DNA of 64,000 nt from Tritrichomonas musculus (Eukaryota; Parabasalia; Tritrichomonadida; Tritrichomonadidae), in assembly GCA_039105265.1 (NCBI GenBank), contig JAPFFF010000012.1:2728001-2792000 (forward strand). The letters are read 5' to 3'. The notes below the pieces were generated by a model, which searched no databases, was not told the DNA's origin, and saw only the letters and a program-made list of their open reading frames with translations. The position numbers and the translations under genes were made by a program. The stretch's first letter is position 1; the number at the start of each line of letters is the position of its first letter. Positions 20,139 through 29,600 of this stretch are shown in pieces.

Positions 20139-20345
20139 AATTTTCCATTTTGCTTTTGAAATTTTCCATTTTGCTTTTGAAATTTTCCATTTTGCTTTGA
20201 AATTTTCTATTTTGCTTTTGAAATTTCCATTTTGCTTTGAAATTTTCCATTTTGCTTTTGAAATTTTCCATTTTGCTTTTGAAATTTCCCATTTTGCTTT
20301 GAAATTTCCCATTTTGCTTTTGAAATTTTCCATTTTGCTTTTGAA
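20139..20345. repeat. About 21-bp minisatellite, around 10 copies
   Basis: Tandem units TTTTGAAATTTTCCATTTTGC vary from 19 to 21 bp through loss of T or C in homopolymer runs. It begins directly behind the decayed surface-protein gene. All frames that cross it are low-complexity by-products. Confidence 0.92.
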
Positions 20346-20429
20346 AGTTGTCTCCATGTGAACAGAACAAGTGAGCGTGAAAGTGAGTGAGATTCCTTCA
20401 CTCACTTTTATTGGCCAAATTTGCATTCA

Positions 20430-21176
20430 AATAAATATGAAGAAACTGCTGGATTTGAAATATATCAGATCAACCTTCAAAAGGCATGACTATTCAGCCT
20501 TTTTTCATTAATGATAATGGTGAATTAATGGCCAGCGCTCACTGTGTTGTTGGAAGATCTTACGAAGATCAATGGGGCGCTGGATTCTTCATTGAAACAA
20601 TTGGAAGAGCTCTTATTCCTGACATTTTGGACAACTTTTTGTTTTTATATTCTTTTATATAATGCTTGGCAAGAGAAATTTTCATTGGTATCGAATGGCT
20701 CAATCGGCAGCTCTTTTTATTATGATTTGATTTCAATGGCTGAAATGGCATCGATTTCTGAACTTTATTCTCAGTTAAATTTTTCGAATTAGTGCTTGTT
20801 CATGATTGGACATTCAATTTCAAGCACCGCTTTTAAGGGTGAATCTTATTATATTGATATTCGTGGAATTGCTTTCGAAACAACTGACGGTGCTAACAAT
20901 ACAAATTCGAACCTTAAAAACAGCTTGGAAATCAAAAAGTTAAAGAATTTAATAAGTCAGATTTTTCACATTTATTCAAGTAATTCTTTCCTTGCAAGTA
21001 ATGATGATAATTGTTACCTGAATGGCGTTCTTCCTGAGAGATATAAGTTTCCAAGCGTTTATGGTATGGCTTGTTTTGCTGCGATAACTTGCTCTGATTC
21101 AATGAAATACGTGCCACTTTTTACAAAGCTAATATCAAACTCTTTTTCTTTTCTTCAATTTCTATTTTTTTTTTAG
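20430..21176 (+). pseudogene. Coding relics, one lipase-like
   Basis: Two stretches of protein-like sequence lie in different frames. About 20488-20660 reads MTIQPFFINDNGELMASAHC and on to WGAGFFIETIGRALIPD. About 20655-21130 reads WQEKFSLVSNGSIGSSFYYD, SISELYSQLNF, a stop, then FMIGHSISSTAFKG and YVPLFTKL. The GHS motif with the following helix recalls the nucleophile elbow of class-3 lipase-like proteins, but the second glycine is absent, so the family is uncertain. Stops and frame changes make these fragments. The part at 20641-20800 has an inverted copy at 21459-21619. Confidence 0.5.
20641..20800 (+). repeat. Inverted coding repeat, left copy
   Basis: About 160 bp match the reverse complement of 21459-21619 at roughly 90% by eye. 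Both encode the WQEKFSLVSNGSIGS / MAEMASISELYSQL peptide, so this is a duplicated and inverted gene fragment, not a terminal repeat. Confidence 0.85.
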
Positions 21177-21458
21177 TGTGTGTATTAAAAAGTAATTTTA
21201 TAAAATATGTTTTGATCTCCTTCTTATGATATTTAAAATGATAGTTTATAATATTTTAACGGAAGTAGCATTTGAAAAATAACGTTTGTTGAAAGCACTT
21301 TGCATATAAACTTTCCTTCTTCATTAAAATCTATTAAAAGAAGTTTTTAAAGCAGTAAGTTCATCAATGATATCTACATTGGTTCCTTCTTTTGCCTCTA
21401 CTTTAAAATGGATGAAAATCCCCGACAAAACAATAGTCCTTCATAATTCATCATACCT

Positions 21459-21619
21459 TGCAAGCACTGATTTGTAAAAATTTAACTGAGAATAAAGTTC
21501 AGAAATCGATGCCATTTCAGCCATTGAAACCAAATCATAATAAAAAAAGCTGCCGATTGAGCCATTCGATACCAAAGAAAATTTCTCTTGCCAAGCCTTA
21601 TATAAAAGAATATAAAAAC
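21459..21619 (-). pseudogene. Second, inverted copy of the lipase-like fragment
   Basis: On the minus strand this reads LYKAWQEKFSLVSNGSIGS, then MAEMASISELYSQLNFYKSV and a stop soon after. It is a short relic of the same unknown family as 20655-21130. The two copies face each other over about 660 bp. Confidence 0.6.
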
Positions 21620-21681
21620 AAAGAACACAGAATAAAAATATGGATATATCTTGAAATTTTAATAATAAAAAAAATTAAAAG

Positions 21682-22707
21682 TCACTCATCAGAAACTCTA
21701 GAGAAGTCCAAATCCTTTGTAACAAGTTGTATATAATCATTGAACTCTTCCTGATTAATCGATGGCGAGTCGAAGTATTGATTCTTGTTATCAATGAACT
21801 CTTTGACAATGCTGATGAAAGGCAGCCGATTGTCAGGATCGGAACTCCAGCATTTTTCAATAAGCGTAACAAACGCATGAGAAACTTCATTTTCTTTAAA
21901 GACAGGCCTAACTCCATCCTCCACTGCCAATGTCCCCACAAAATGAATCGTTTTTCTCAGAGTTAGCAACTGATGCAACAGAATCGAGTACGAATAGACG
22001 TCAACTTTGCTTGAATAATGTTCATCATCGAAAATTTCAGGTGCCATGAAATCCAATGTCCCGATATTTGTTGTTTGTTCAATCAAATCTTCAGTTCCTT
22101 GTTTGAATTTCTTTGAAAAGTTGAATCCGCCAATTTTTGGATGAAAATTTTTGTCAAGCAAAACCGTTTTTGGCTTCAAATCACGATGAATTATGTCATT
22201 TTGATGTATAAAAGCCATGCCTGCTGCAATACCGAAGATGTTGATTGCTTTGATTGTTTCCCAATTTTCTGGGAAAATTTTTTCCTCTCCCACTTTTTCA
22301 ATCAATGACTCAAGTGAGCCGTTTGGCATGAATTCTTGGACAATCGCATATGAATCATTCTCTTTTAGTGGAAATGAAAATCCAATGAGTGGAAGAATGG
22401 CAGAATGCTTCAATGAAGAGTGGCATCGAATTTCATCGAAAAAGTATCTGTCAAATTCAAGATCTTCATCTTTGTCTGCATCATATATATATCTGATAGC
22501 AACTTCTTTTGCTGGCCTGTCTCCGTCGGATCGTAAGATTCCTTTATTAGTATAACTGAAACTTCCTGAAGAAATTCGATATGAATTTTCTATAAATAGA
22601 GAAAGATCAATACGTAAATTAGTAAACTGCTCAAAATTGTATTTGGCTACAAGTGTTTGATATTCTGATAAATATTTATTTTCATTTGTTGTTTTTTGAA
22701 TTTCCAT
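21682..22707 (-). CDS. TKL-like protein kinase, predicted pseudokinase
   Basis: The protein has 341 aa, of which residues about 38-310 are one kinase domain. The N-lobe ATP lysine motif reads EVAIR (residues 68-72), with R in place of K. The glycine-rich loop is not recognisable (SSGSFSYTN). The catalytic loop reads HRDLKPKTVLLD (174-185), so the Mg-binding Asn is Thr. The DFG motif reads GGFN (193-196), losing the Mg-binding Asp. The GTLDFMAPE activation-segment end and the DVYSYSILLHQLL helix are kept. Three nucleotide- or Mg-binding positions are altered, so catalysis is unlikely; the frame is intact, so it may act as a scaffold. The family is hugely expanded in trichomonads. It is divergent from the BTB-like/F5-8C gene over 101 bp. 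Confidence 0.88.
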   Translation of the reverse strand: MEIQKTTNENKYLSEYQTLVAKYNFEQFTNLRIDLSLFIENSYRISSGSFSYTNKGILRSDGDRPAKEVAIRYIYDADKDEDLEFDRYFFDEIRCHSSLKHSAILPLIGFSFPLKENDSYAIVQEFMPNGSLESLIEKVGEEKIFPENWETIKAINIFGIAAGMAFIHQNDIIHRDLKPKTVLLDKNFHPKIGGFNFSKKFKQGTEDLIEQTTNIGTLDFMAPEIFDDEHYSSKVDVYSYSILLHQLLTLRKTIHFVGTLAVEDGVRPVFKENEVSHAFVTLIEKCWSSDPDNRLPFISIVKEFIDNKNQYFDSPSINQEEFNDYIQLVTKDLDFSRVSDE

Positions 22708-22808
22708 ATTTGAATAAAAAATTAAAATTTTATAAAATTTTATTTTGACCTTAATGGTTAATTTTTTTTAACGATTTAACTTTTTCAATCAACATTTTTA
22801 TTTTTTAT
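22708..22808. promoter_or_regulatory. Divergent promoter with a TAACGAT Myb element
   Basis: The 101-bp gap between two start codons contains TAACGAT at 22769-22775, which fits the Myb recognition element described for Trichomonas. A second TTAAC stands next to it. Candidate initiators are TTCAAATATG on the minus side and TCAATCAACATTTT on the plus side; neither is a full TCAYTW match. Confidence 0.5.
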
Positions 22809-24113
22809 ATGAGCAGAAGTATCAAACTTCAATATTTATCAGTTCAGCAAGTACCATTTAATTGCTATACAAATGACTTCACCTTCGTTGTAAATGGAGA
22901 AGAATATAAAACAAATCGTTTTATTGCTGATTTATTATCTCCCAAAATAGGCAAACTTCATTCTACTGATCAAACTGTTGATTATTTTATACTTAATACA
23001 GAGCAAAAAGGTGATTTTTCACATTTTTTAAACTTAATTAATTTCGATAATTACGAAATAGCACAAGACGAACTTCCATTTTTTGTATCGATCATCGAAC
23101 AATTAAATCTCACATCAATTGAAATCCATGACTTAAATGATGACAGCGAAATTACAATAGACAATGTTTGTGATAAGATATTAATACATGAAAAAGCACC
23201 CATTTTTTACTCAAGCCAGTTTGATCGAGATATTGAATTCATCTCGACACATTTCTTTGAAGTGAAAGAAGAAGACGAAGAAAAACTCCTGAAATTACAA
23301 CTTTCAACGATTGAAAAAATCATTTTAAACGATCATTTTCAATTGAAATCTGAAGACCAGCTACTGCACCTTGTCAACAAGCTTTACATGCAAAACAACG
23401 AAGCATCAATTCTCTATGATTATGTCTTGTTTGCGAATCTGAGCAGCGACAGCATCGCTGAATTTATTCAAATTTTTGATCTCGATGACATGTCAATTGA
23501 AATCTGGAAATCAATTTGTGATCGTCTTCAGCAAAAAGTTGAAAACAAAACCACAAGCAGCCCTCGTTACTCATCCATGCAACAAGCAACAGAAAAAGGA
23601 AAACTAATACAATTCAATGGCGAAAACCAACTCGATGGAATCATCAACTTTCTTCGTAAGCAAAACAAAGAAAACATCAACAGTTATATAGACATCACTG
23701 CATCAAGAGTTGGAGATACAAAAAGATATCCTCTCATCAACATAATTAATTATGAAGAGAAAGAAAAATATACTCATACATCGAATTCACCTAATTCTTG
23801 GATTTGCATTGAATTCAAAGAAAACAAAATCATTCCCTCCCATTACACAATTGGCTCCGTTTTAGCTCACGACAATCACATCAAGAGCTGGGTCATTGAG
23901 GGATCAAATGATAATGAAGTTTTTGATAAACTCGATGAGCATATTAACTGTAATCTGATGAATAGCCGTGGAGCCGTTCAGACGTTCCCTATAAAGACAA
24001 ACAAAGATAAAGAATATAAATTCATAAGAATTAGACAAACTGATAAAGCTCAGCAAGGAAGTGATTATTTGAATCTTTCTTGTTTTGAACTTCATGGAAA
24101 GCTTATTTTTTAA
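22809..24113 (+). CDS. BTB-like/BACK-like protein with C-terminal F5/8C (discoidin) domain
   Basis: The protein has 434 aa. Residues about 18-105 resemble the BTB-like domain of trichomonad proteins (DFTFVVNGEEYKTNRFIADL, a short-strand and helix pattern). About 110-240 are helical and BACK-like (LHLVNKLY, YDYVLFANL). Residues about 265-434 form an F5/8-type C beta-sandwich: SPNSWICIEFKENKIIPSHYTIG, KSWVIEGSNDNEVFDKLDE, FIRIRQT and FELHGKL. No signal peptide is present, so it is likely cytoplasmic. A role in protein interaction or carbohydrate binding is inferred from the domains only. The gene at 54751-56187 is a paralogue. Confidence 0.85.
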   Translation: MSRSIKLQYLSVQQVPFNCYTNDFTFVVNGEEYKTNRFIADLLSPKIGKLHSTDQTVDYFILNTEQKGDFSHFLNLINFDNYEIAQDELPFFVSIIEQLNLTSIEIHDLNDDSEITIDNVCDKILIHEKAPIFYSSQFDRDIEFISTHFFEVKEEDEEKLLKLQLSTIEKIILNDHFQLKSEDQLLHLVNKLYMQNNEASILYDYVLFANLSSDSIAEFIQIFDLDDMSIEIWKSICDRLQQKVENKTTSSPRYSSMQQATEKGKLIQFNGENQLDGIINFLRKQNKENINSYIDITASRVGDTKRYPLINIINYEEKEKYTHTSNSPNSWICIEFKENKIIPSHYTIGSVLAHDNHIKSWVIEGSNDNEVFDKLDEHINCNLMNSRGAVQTFPIKTNKDKEYKFIRIRQTDKAQQGSDYLNLSCFELHGKLIF

Positions 24114-24250
24114 TTAATAAATGAATTTATTATTGCTTTTTATTATTCATTAAAAAGTCAACAATTGCATTTATTTTCATTTTATTTTATGCGTGATAAA
24201 AAAAGTTGATGTGATTTTAGCATTTTACATAGTAAACATAGAACAGTAAG

Positions 24251-24271
24251 AAAAAAAAAAAAAAAAAAAAA
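24251..24271 (+). repeat. Poly(A) tract
   Basis: An uninterrupted run of about 20 A stands between the BTB/F5-8C gene and the ankyrin gene. No target-site duplication or coding relic next to it suggests a retroposed copy. Confidence 0.6.
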
Positions 24272-24398
24272 GAGCAACCTTAATTGAAAGGTTTTATGTA
24301 AGGTGCTTATAATGGTATTATAGCATAAAACTTTTTTAGAGAAAACATAAAAATAAAAAAAATCTCTATTTTATTTATTTATTATTATTATTTCTATT

Positions 24399-26182
24399 CT
24401 AATTTTGCGTTGTGATTCCTTCTTCATCCAATTTCTTTTGAATTAAATTTCTTATTTCTTCGGTAGCTGCCATTTCAATAGGAGTCTTATAAACGATAAA
24501 AAATAAAAAAACGCCATTAAAAACAAAAGATGAAATTTCATCCAAAAAAATAAAGAAAATAAAACTTTGCTTCTAAAGTTGATTTCGACATTTGGCAAGT
24601 TCAAGATGTACTTAACAGCATCTACATGTCCGTACAAAGAAGCATTATGAAGTGGAGTCTTATTAATCAACACTAATTATAAAAAATTCCCTTATTAAAA
24701 CAAATAAAAGAATTAAAATCACATCTTTCGCATTAATGTCAGTTTTTGGGAAATTCACAAGAAGATCGATCACGTTAACGTGTCCATTTTCAGCAGCAAG
24801 ATGCAATGGAGTCTCATCAACTTATTTCAATAGAAACGACTGAATAAAAAAACTTACAAAAAAAAATTTTGTTTTTCACTCTAACATCGATATTTGGGAA
24901 CGATAGAAGATATTTGACAACTTCGTAATGACCATTTTCAGCAGCAAAATGAAGTGGTGTATCATTTACAAAACAACCAAACAAACCCAATGAAAATAAA
25001 AAGAGAGAAAAAAACTCTATAAAAAAATTATTTTAAAATCCAATTTTTGAAATTCAAGTTAAATTTCTTTAAAGTCAGAAGAAATTTGACAAGTTCTAAA
25101 TGTCCACGTTCGCAAGCGAAATGTAAAGCAGTCATTCCATAAACATCACTAGCATTTGCTAGCTTTGGATCAGCCTCCAAGATGATGAAAATTGCATCCA
25201 AGTTGAAGCAACGAATGCTTCTTTGAAGCAGCCAAATTGTGTATTCAATTCCAACAGAATCATGCAAGTAATCGACGATCTCCATGTGATGATATTCGAT
25301 GGCGCTACTGACGCATTCTTCGTCGAACTTGAGTACTTGATTCTCCTTCTCACAAATGTGAATCAAGTCGTAGCAACCGCCGCAAATGGCATATTTTGGA
25401 AGGTTTGGTGAAGTGACCATTGATTGTAAATTCATCCATAGAAATTTGAATATATTAACCGAATTGAAGAATGCCGCATATTCAATCAAGGTGGGCATCG
25501 GCGTGAACTTGCTGTTGACAACTTCATCTGACTCAAAAATTGTGGGTGGAACTTTTTCTGTGAGATTCATATTTGACTGAGAAAAAAAATTTTGAAACTC
25601 ATCAATCGAGTCGTTTCGAATGATTCGTGCTACTTCCCATTCTGAATGTCCAACTTTTCTTTTCTTCTTAAATTCCTCTATGTTTATATCTGTGAAGAAT
25701 TTTTCAATGTCTAAATAACGTATTCTTTCATTGAAAAATTTTTCATCGTTTTCTTTCACTTCGACAAAGAAAAATTTTAAGTATTCTTTGTCATCGTAGC
25801 AAAATTTACGCACTGTTTGAAAGTCGATACATTTTTCTTCATATAAGGAAAGTAAAACATTCTTGTGTATGCGGAAAATATGCCATAAATCATTGGAGGA
25901 GAAATTGATGAGAATATCATCTTTGAGCTTGAGTAAAAGATCAATGTAAAATTGAAGATTTAACGGTCTTGCTTGAACAACAAGGTTTATTGATTGTAAT
26001 ATTTCATTAAATAATGTTTTATTGGACGTTAATTGATTTTCTTGGATATATTCTAATATTTCATCAATTTTGGTTTCATCAATTTCAAGAAGTTGCTCTT
26101 GTAACTCGATAAATGGAAGCATTTTTTCGCGTAATTCTTCCAGTAAATTATAATATCGATCATATCTATTTTCTTCAAACAT
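24399..26182 (-). CDS. Ankyrin-repeat protein with trichomonad N-terminal domain; last four repeats in separate blocks
   Basis: From the ATG at 26180-26182 the frame is open for 384 codons to 25028. The first 300 residues match the helical N-terminal region (DUF3447-like) of trichomonad ankyrin proteins (FEENRYDRYYNLLEELREK). One full repeat ends that frame (GMTALHFACERGHLELVKFL). Further repeats continue downstream in separate open blocks: 24871-24969, 24723-24821 and 24569-24667, each exactly 99 bp, and a last block 24399-24494 ending in TAG. They carry TPLHFAAENGHYEVVKYLL, TPLHLAAENGHVNVIDLL, TPLHNASLYGHVDAVKYIL and TPIEMAATEEIRNLIQKK. Spacers of 73, 49, 55 and 74 nt with stops separate them. 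Either the spacers are removed (introns) or translation ends at 25028 and the tail is decayed. The intact repeats favour the first. Confidence 0.75.
24495..24568 (-). other. Intron-like spacer 4 in the ankyrin gene (74 nt)
   Basis: It begins AAAGTTTTA after ...NFRS and is followed by GTTTATAAG-ACTCCT. There is no AG inside it except in the final ATAAG of the 3' motif. Confidence 0.55.
24668..24722 (-). other. Intron-like spacer 3 in the ankyrin gene (55 nt)
   Basis: It begins GTGATTTTA after ...NAKD and is followed by ATTAATAAG-ACTCCA. The block borders keep phase 0. Confidence 0.55.
24822..24870 (-). other. Intron-like spacer 2 in the ankyrin gene (49 nt)
   Basis: It begins AAAATTTTT after ...RVKN and is followed by GTTGATGAG-ACTCCA. 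A GTAAGT lies 13 nt into it and AATAAG stands at its end, but using them does not give the same border as in the other spacers. Confidence 0.55.
24970..25042 (-). other. Intron-like spacer 1 in the ankyrin gene (73 nt)
   Basis: T-rich on the coding strand. It follows ...LNFKN and contains an in-frame TAA. It begins TGGATTTTA and ends just before GTAAATGAT-ACACCA. There is no AG between its internal TATAGAG and the next repeat, so an ordinary AG acceptor at the repeat border is not available. Confidence 0.6.
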
Positions 26183-28970
26183 TTTTTTTACAAAAAAAAA
26201 TTTAAGTGCTTTTTTGGCTTTGTTTTGAATAATAATGTGGTCGAAATTTCACAAAGTTTGATACGATATTTTATTGTTACAAATATTTGAAAAGAAAACT
26301 TTTTGTTTTGAATATGTAAACTATTTTTAAAAAAATATTTTTTATATATTGAATATCTCGAATATTTATTTTTAAATGGAGAGAATATTTATTTTTTATT
26401 GATATAAGCATGTCAACTTGGATTTTATTGGAATTTTGGTTTTTTAAAAAAAAATTCATAAAGAACGTGATATGTTCGCGAATCTTGAATTCTTCATAAG
26501 TTTATTTATTGTTATATAAGATTATATATTTTATGAGATTTGGAAGGTCTTTTAATTCTTGCATTTTGATCGGAAATGATCGAAACGCATTCAAATAACA
26601 TCCATAAAAACCATGGAGGAGAACATTAAGGTTTTTATTTTTTTTTTTATTTTGGGTGTAAAATGGCCTGAAAATGTCTATTAAATATTTATGGTGCAAA
26701 ATGCCATATTATAATATTACTCGAAAAAAATGAAGAATTTTTAATGAAAATTTTTGACAACAAAACTTAAAAACCACCAATAAAAACCAGTTTTGGATTT
26801 TAAATCTATGGAGGCTATTGTTGACATGCTTAATTGATAAGTAATATAATATATTGTAAATACAATAATAAATTTTTTTTAAAAAAAATATTGGTTATAG
26901 ACTTGTTATTTTGAGAATCGATATCAAAAACGTCACTTTTTTGCATCTGATACTCGATTATCAGTTTAAAAATCTGATATCGAGATTATCGATTATCAAG
27001 ATATCAGATTTGAAATGTGATATAAAAATAATTGTAAACTTGATATCAATTACCGAGATCTCGAGATCTCAAACTGATTTATCTTTTTTTGATAATTGGT
27101 ATATGTGATTTTATAATATTTAAAAATATATAATATAATGTATTGATGTTTATTTTAAGATTAAAATAAAAAAATACATTCTCTTTTATGAAATATTTGA
27201 GATAAAAATACGATCATATTTTTATCAAAAAGTATGATTGAAAATTCTGATATCAAAAGTTGAGGAAAAAAATTCTCGATCTCTGAAATCGATCTCGAGA
27301 ATCTGTGTATATTTATGTATCGATATCAAAAAGTCAATCAATTATCGATCTCGAGAATCGAATAACAAGTCTAATTGGTTAGTCAACTTTTCTTTTTTTG
27401 TAATCATGCAAATAAAAAAAATTTTTTCAAAAAGTCAATTGAAAAAAGGTACTGGCGCATAAAAAAAATTATTTCTTTTTAATATTTTGTATTTTAATTT
27501 TACATATATATACAATTATTTTTTATTATACTTTGTTGAATTTTACTCCACGGATTCAGCTAAAAAATCAATTTTATTTTTCATTAAAATTTGAATGGTT
27601 TATATATATTTCTCACAAATTTATTTTGTAACTTAATGCTGAATTCAAGGAAGTTTATTAATTAATATAGTGATTAATTTCGTTATATAAACGTATAAAA
27701 TATGAATATATCTATATTTACATCAAATCACAATTTTTACGTGATTTATACTCATCTTATTATTTGATTAATACAAAAATTATTTTAAATGAAATATTTA
27801 AAAACTTTCAATATAATTATCTGCTTTTATGACAATATGATAAATGATATTAGTTTTCTTCATCTTTTTTGTTGAGTTTTATAATTGAATGGTTTATTTT
27901 TTAACGTACGAAAAAACAATTCAAATAAAAAGAGTGAATCCTCGCTGAATTCGTGGAGCATTTTTTTGATTTTTTTTTGATATATCATCAAGCATTAAAT
28001 GATACAATAAATGAACATGTTTTTGAAAATCAAACATTAATATATATTAAATTATTGGTGATATAGATTTTTTTCTTTTATTTTTCATTAATCATTTGAG
28101 TTATGGCTTATGAAATGCAATTAAATATAAACAACTAATAATAATAAATATGAATTGATGCTTCATTCCTACACAATACAAATAAGATATGAATTATGAT
28201 CATTTGAAAATATCATATCATCTCCTTCATATCAGCAGAAAATTCCAATTGGTTGGCATAAATATAATGATATACGCTGCTATAACAATAATTAGTAATA
28301 TGAAATGATAAAATCAAGTTTGAGTATTCAAAAAGTTTGATGTGAAGTGAGCACCTCTAATTGAAATATTATTTTGCTTAATTATATATATATAATCGTT
28401 GTTTTTTGCGTTATTGATATATTAAATGAAACAGAATTAATTGTTTGTTGACTATTATACCTAATTCCATCACATTGTGTGCAAAATTCGTTCACCGAAA
28501 ACTATCAGAAATAATTTTATTTTTTCATATTGAGAGCGATACAAGCTTCACATGATCGTTTCTGAAAAATTGAACTATATTTTTAAATTTTGAATTAAAC
28601 ATGAGAGTGAAAATCAAAATAGATGTAGGAAAATAGAACCTTTATTAGATTGATTTGTTTGATGTTCAAAATAATGATTCTACATCGAAAATTTTTTCGC
28701 CCAAGAATTGAAATAACACATTGAATTTTTTCACTAGCATCTTTCAAACGTATTGATCAGATGAGTTCTATGCTTTCAACAAAATTTCATCTCAATGTGG
28801 ATCTTCTATTCATATATTTCATTATTTTTATCAAATGTGGTTTTCGATTTAATTGAAAGTTTTATTCGTTATAAAAGATTTTATGTATCACAAAAATTAA
28901 TTTTTTTGAGAGATTTATCATTTTTGGAGTTTATTTCTTATTCAATTTTTTTTTTATTATTTTTAGGTGA
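26183..28970. other. Long AT-rich intergenic region
   Basis: About 2.8 kb with no convincing gene. It contains one TA-flanked inverted-repeat element at 26898-27373. It also has a weaker pair of 16-bp inverted arms (CTCCACGGATTCAGC at 27546 and GCTGAATTCGTGGAGC at 27944) that might bound another about 415-bp element. The rest is simple A/T-rich DNA; short open frames here are hydrophobic and typical of AT-rich noise. Confidence 0.6.
26898..27373. mobile_element. TA-flanked MITE-like element with GATATC/CTCGAG sub-repeats
   Basis: The 476-bp element has ends TA-GACTTGTTATT and AATAACAAGTC-TA (11-bp perfect TIR). The interior is packed with GATATC, ATCGAT, CTCGAGATCTCGAG and similar self-complementary words, so it can fold heavily. 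It has no coding capacity. The TA at both ends suits a Tc1/mariner-type non-autonomous element. Confidence 0.65.
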
Positions 28971-29282
28971 ATGCAAAGTCGTCCTCCATTTGTAACAGTA
29001 GTCAGTAATGACTATGATGAAGCTGAATTTATGCTTCGGTACAAAGTGGTCCCTCCATTGCCAAAGAATCATGATAAAAAAGGAAGAAAGAAAAGCCCAA
29101 ATAAATCAGCCAAAAATAGTTCTTTTACAAGCTCTAAGAATAGTCAAGCAAACACAGGGTCATCAAGCCGTAGGGCTTCTTATGTTGAATCAACAAATTT
29201 AGAGATTGACAATTCGCATCCATCAAAATCCACAAGTATTAAATCCAAAAGAGCAAAATCTCCAAAAAAACATTTTAGTTGA
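28971..29282 (+). CDS. Small basic protein, unrecognised
   Basis: The protein has 103 aa. Residues 1-35 look folded (RPPFVTVVSNDYDEAEFML, YKVVPPLPKN). Residues 36-103 are basic and serine-rich (KKGRKKSPNKS, KSKRAKSPKK). A TTCAATTT about 30 nt upstream could act as a loose initiator. Base composition is clearly less AT-rich than its surroundings, which supports real coding. The tail recalls nucleic-acid-binding or tubulin-binding extensions; this is only inference. Confidence 0.6.
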   Translation: MQSRPPFVTVVSNDYDEAEFMLRYKVVPPLPKNHDKKGRKKSPNKSAKNSSFTSSKNSQANTGSSSRRASYVESTNLEIDNSHPSKSTSIKSKRAKSPKKHFS

Positions 29283-29600
29283 TGACAGACAATATTGTTT
29301 GAATTGATTTTTTGTTTTAATGATTGATTTATTCTCTCTTATTTTCATATAGCCAATATTTTTTTGTTTTTTAACTTATATTAAATAGTTTAGTGTTAGC
29401 ATCATTTTATCATTAGTTTCTTTATGTTCAAATACTTTTTTGTCTTTCTAATTTTTTATAATTTATACCAAATATTTTAAAAGAAGCAATAATTTGATAG
29501 AAAAAGCAATTTTATAAAAGAGATTATATTCATTAAAAACATAAAATAAATTATTTTGGCGAGAATATAAAAAAAGTAATTATTTGATATCAAACACGTT
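29283..29600. other. AT-rich spacer between convergent genes
   Basis: 318 bp of A/T-rich DNA between two 3' ends. Nothing else is seen. Confidence 0.6.

Noticed and set aside
28795-28995. 66-residue hydrophobic protein overlapping the small basic protein
   Set aside because: F/I/Y/L-rich content is typical of AT-rich noise; the overlapping basic frame has better composition.
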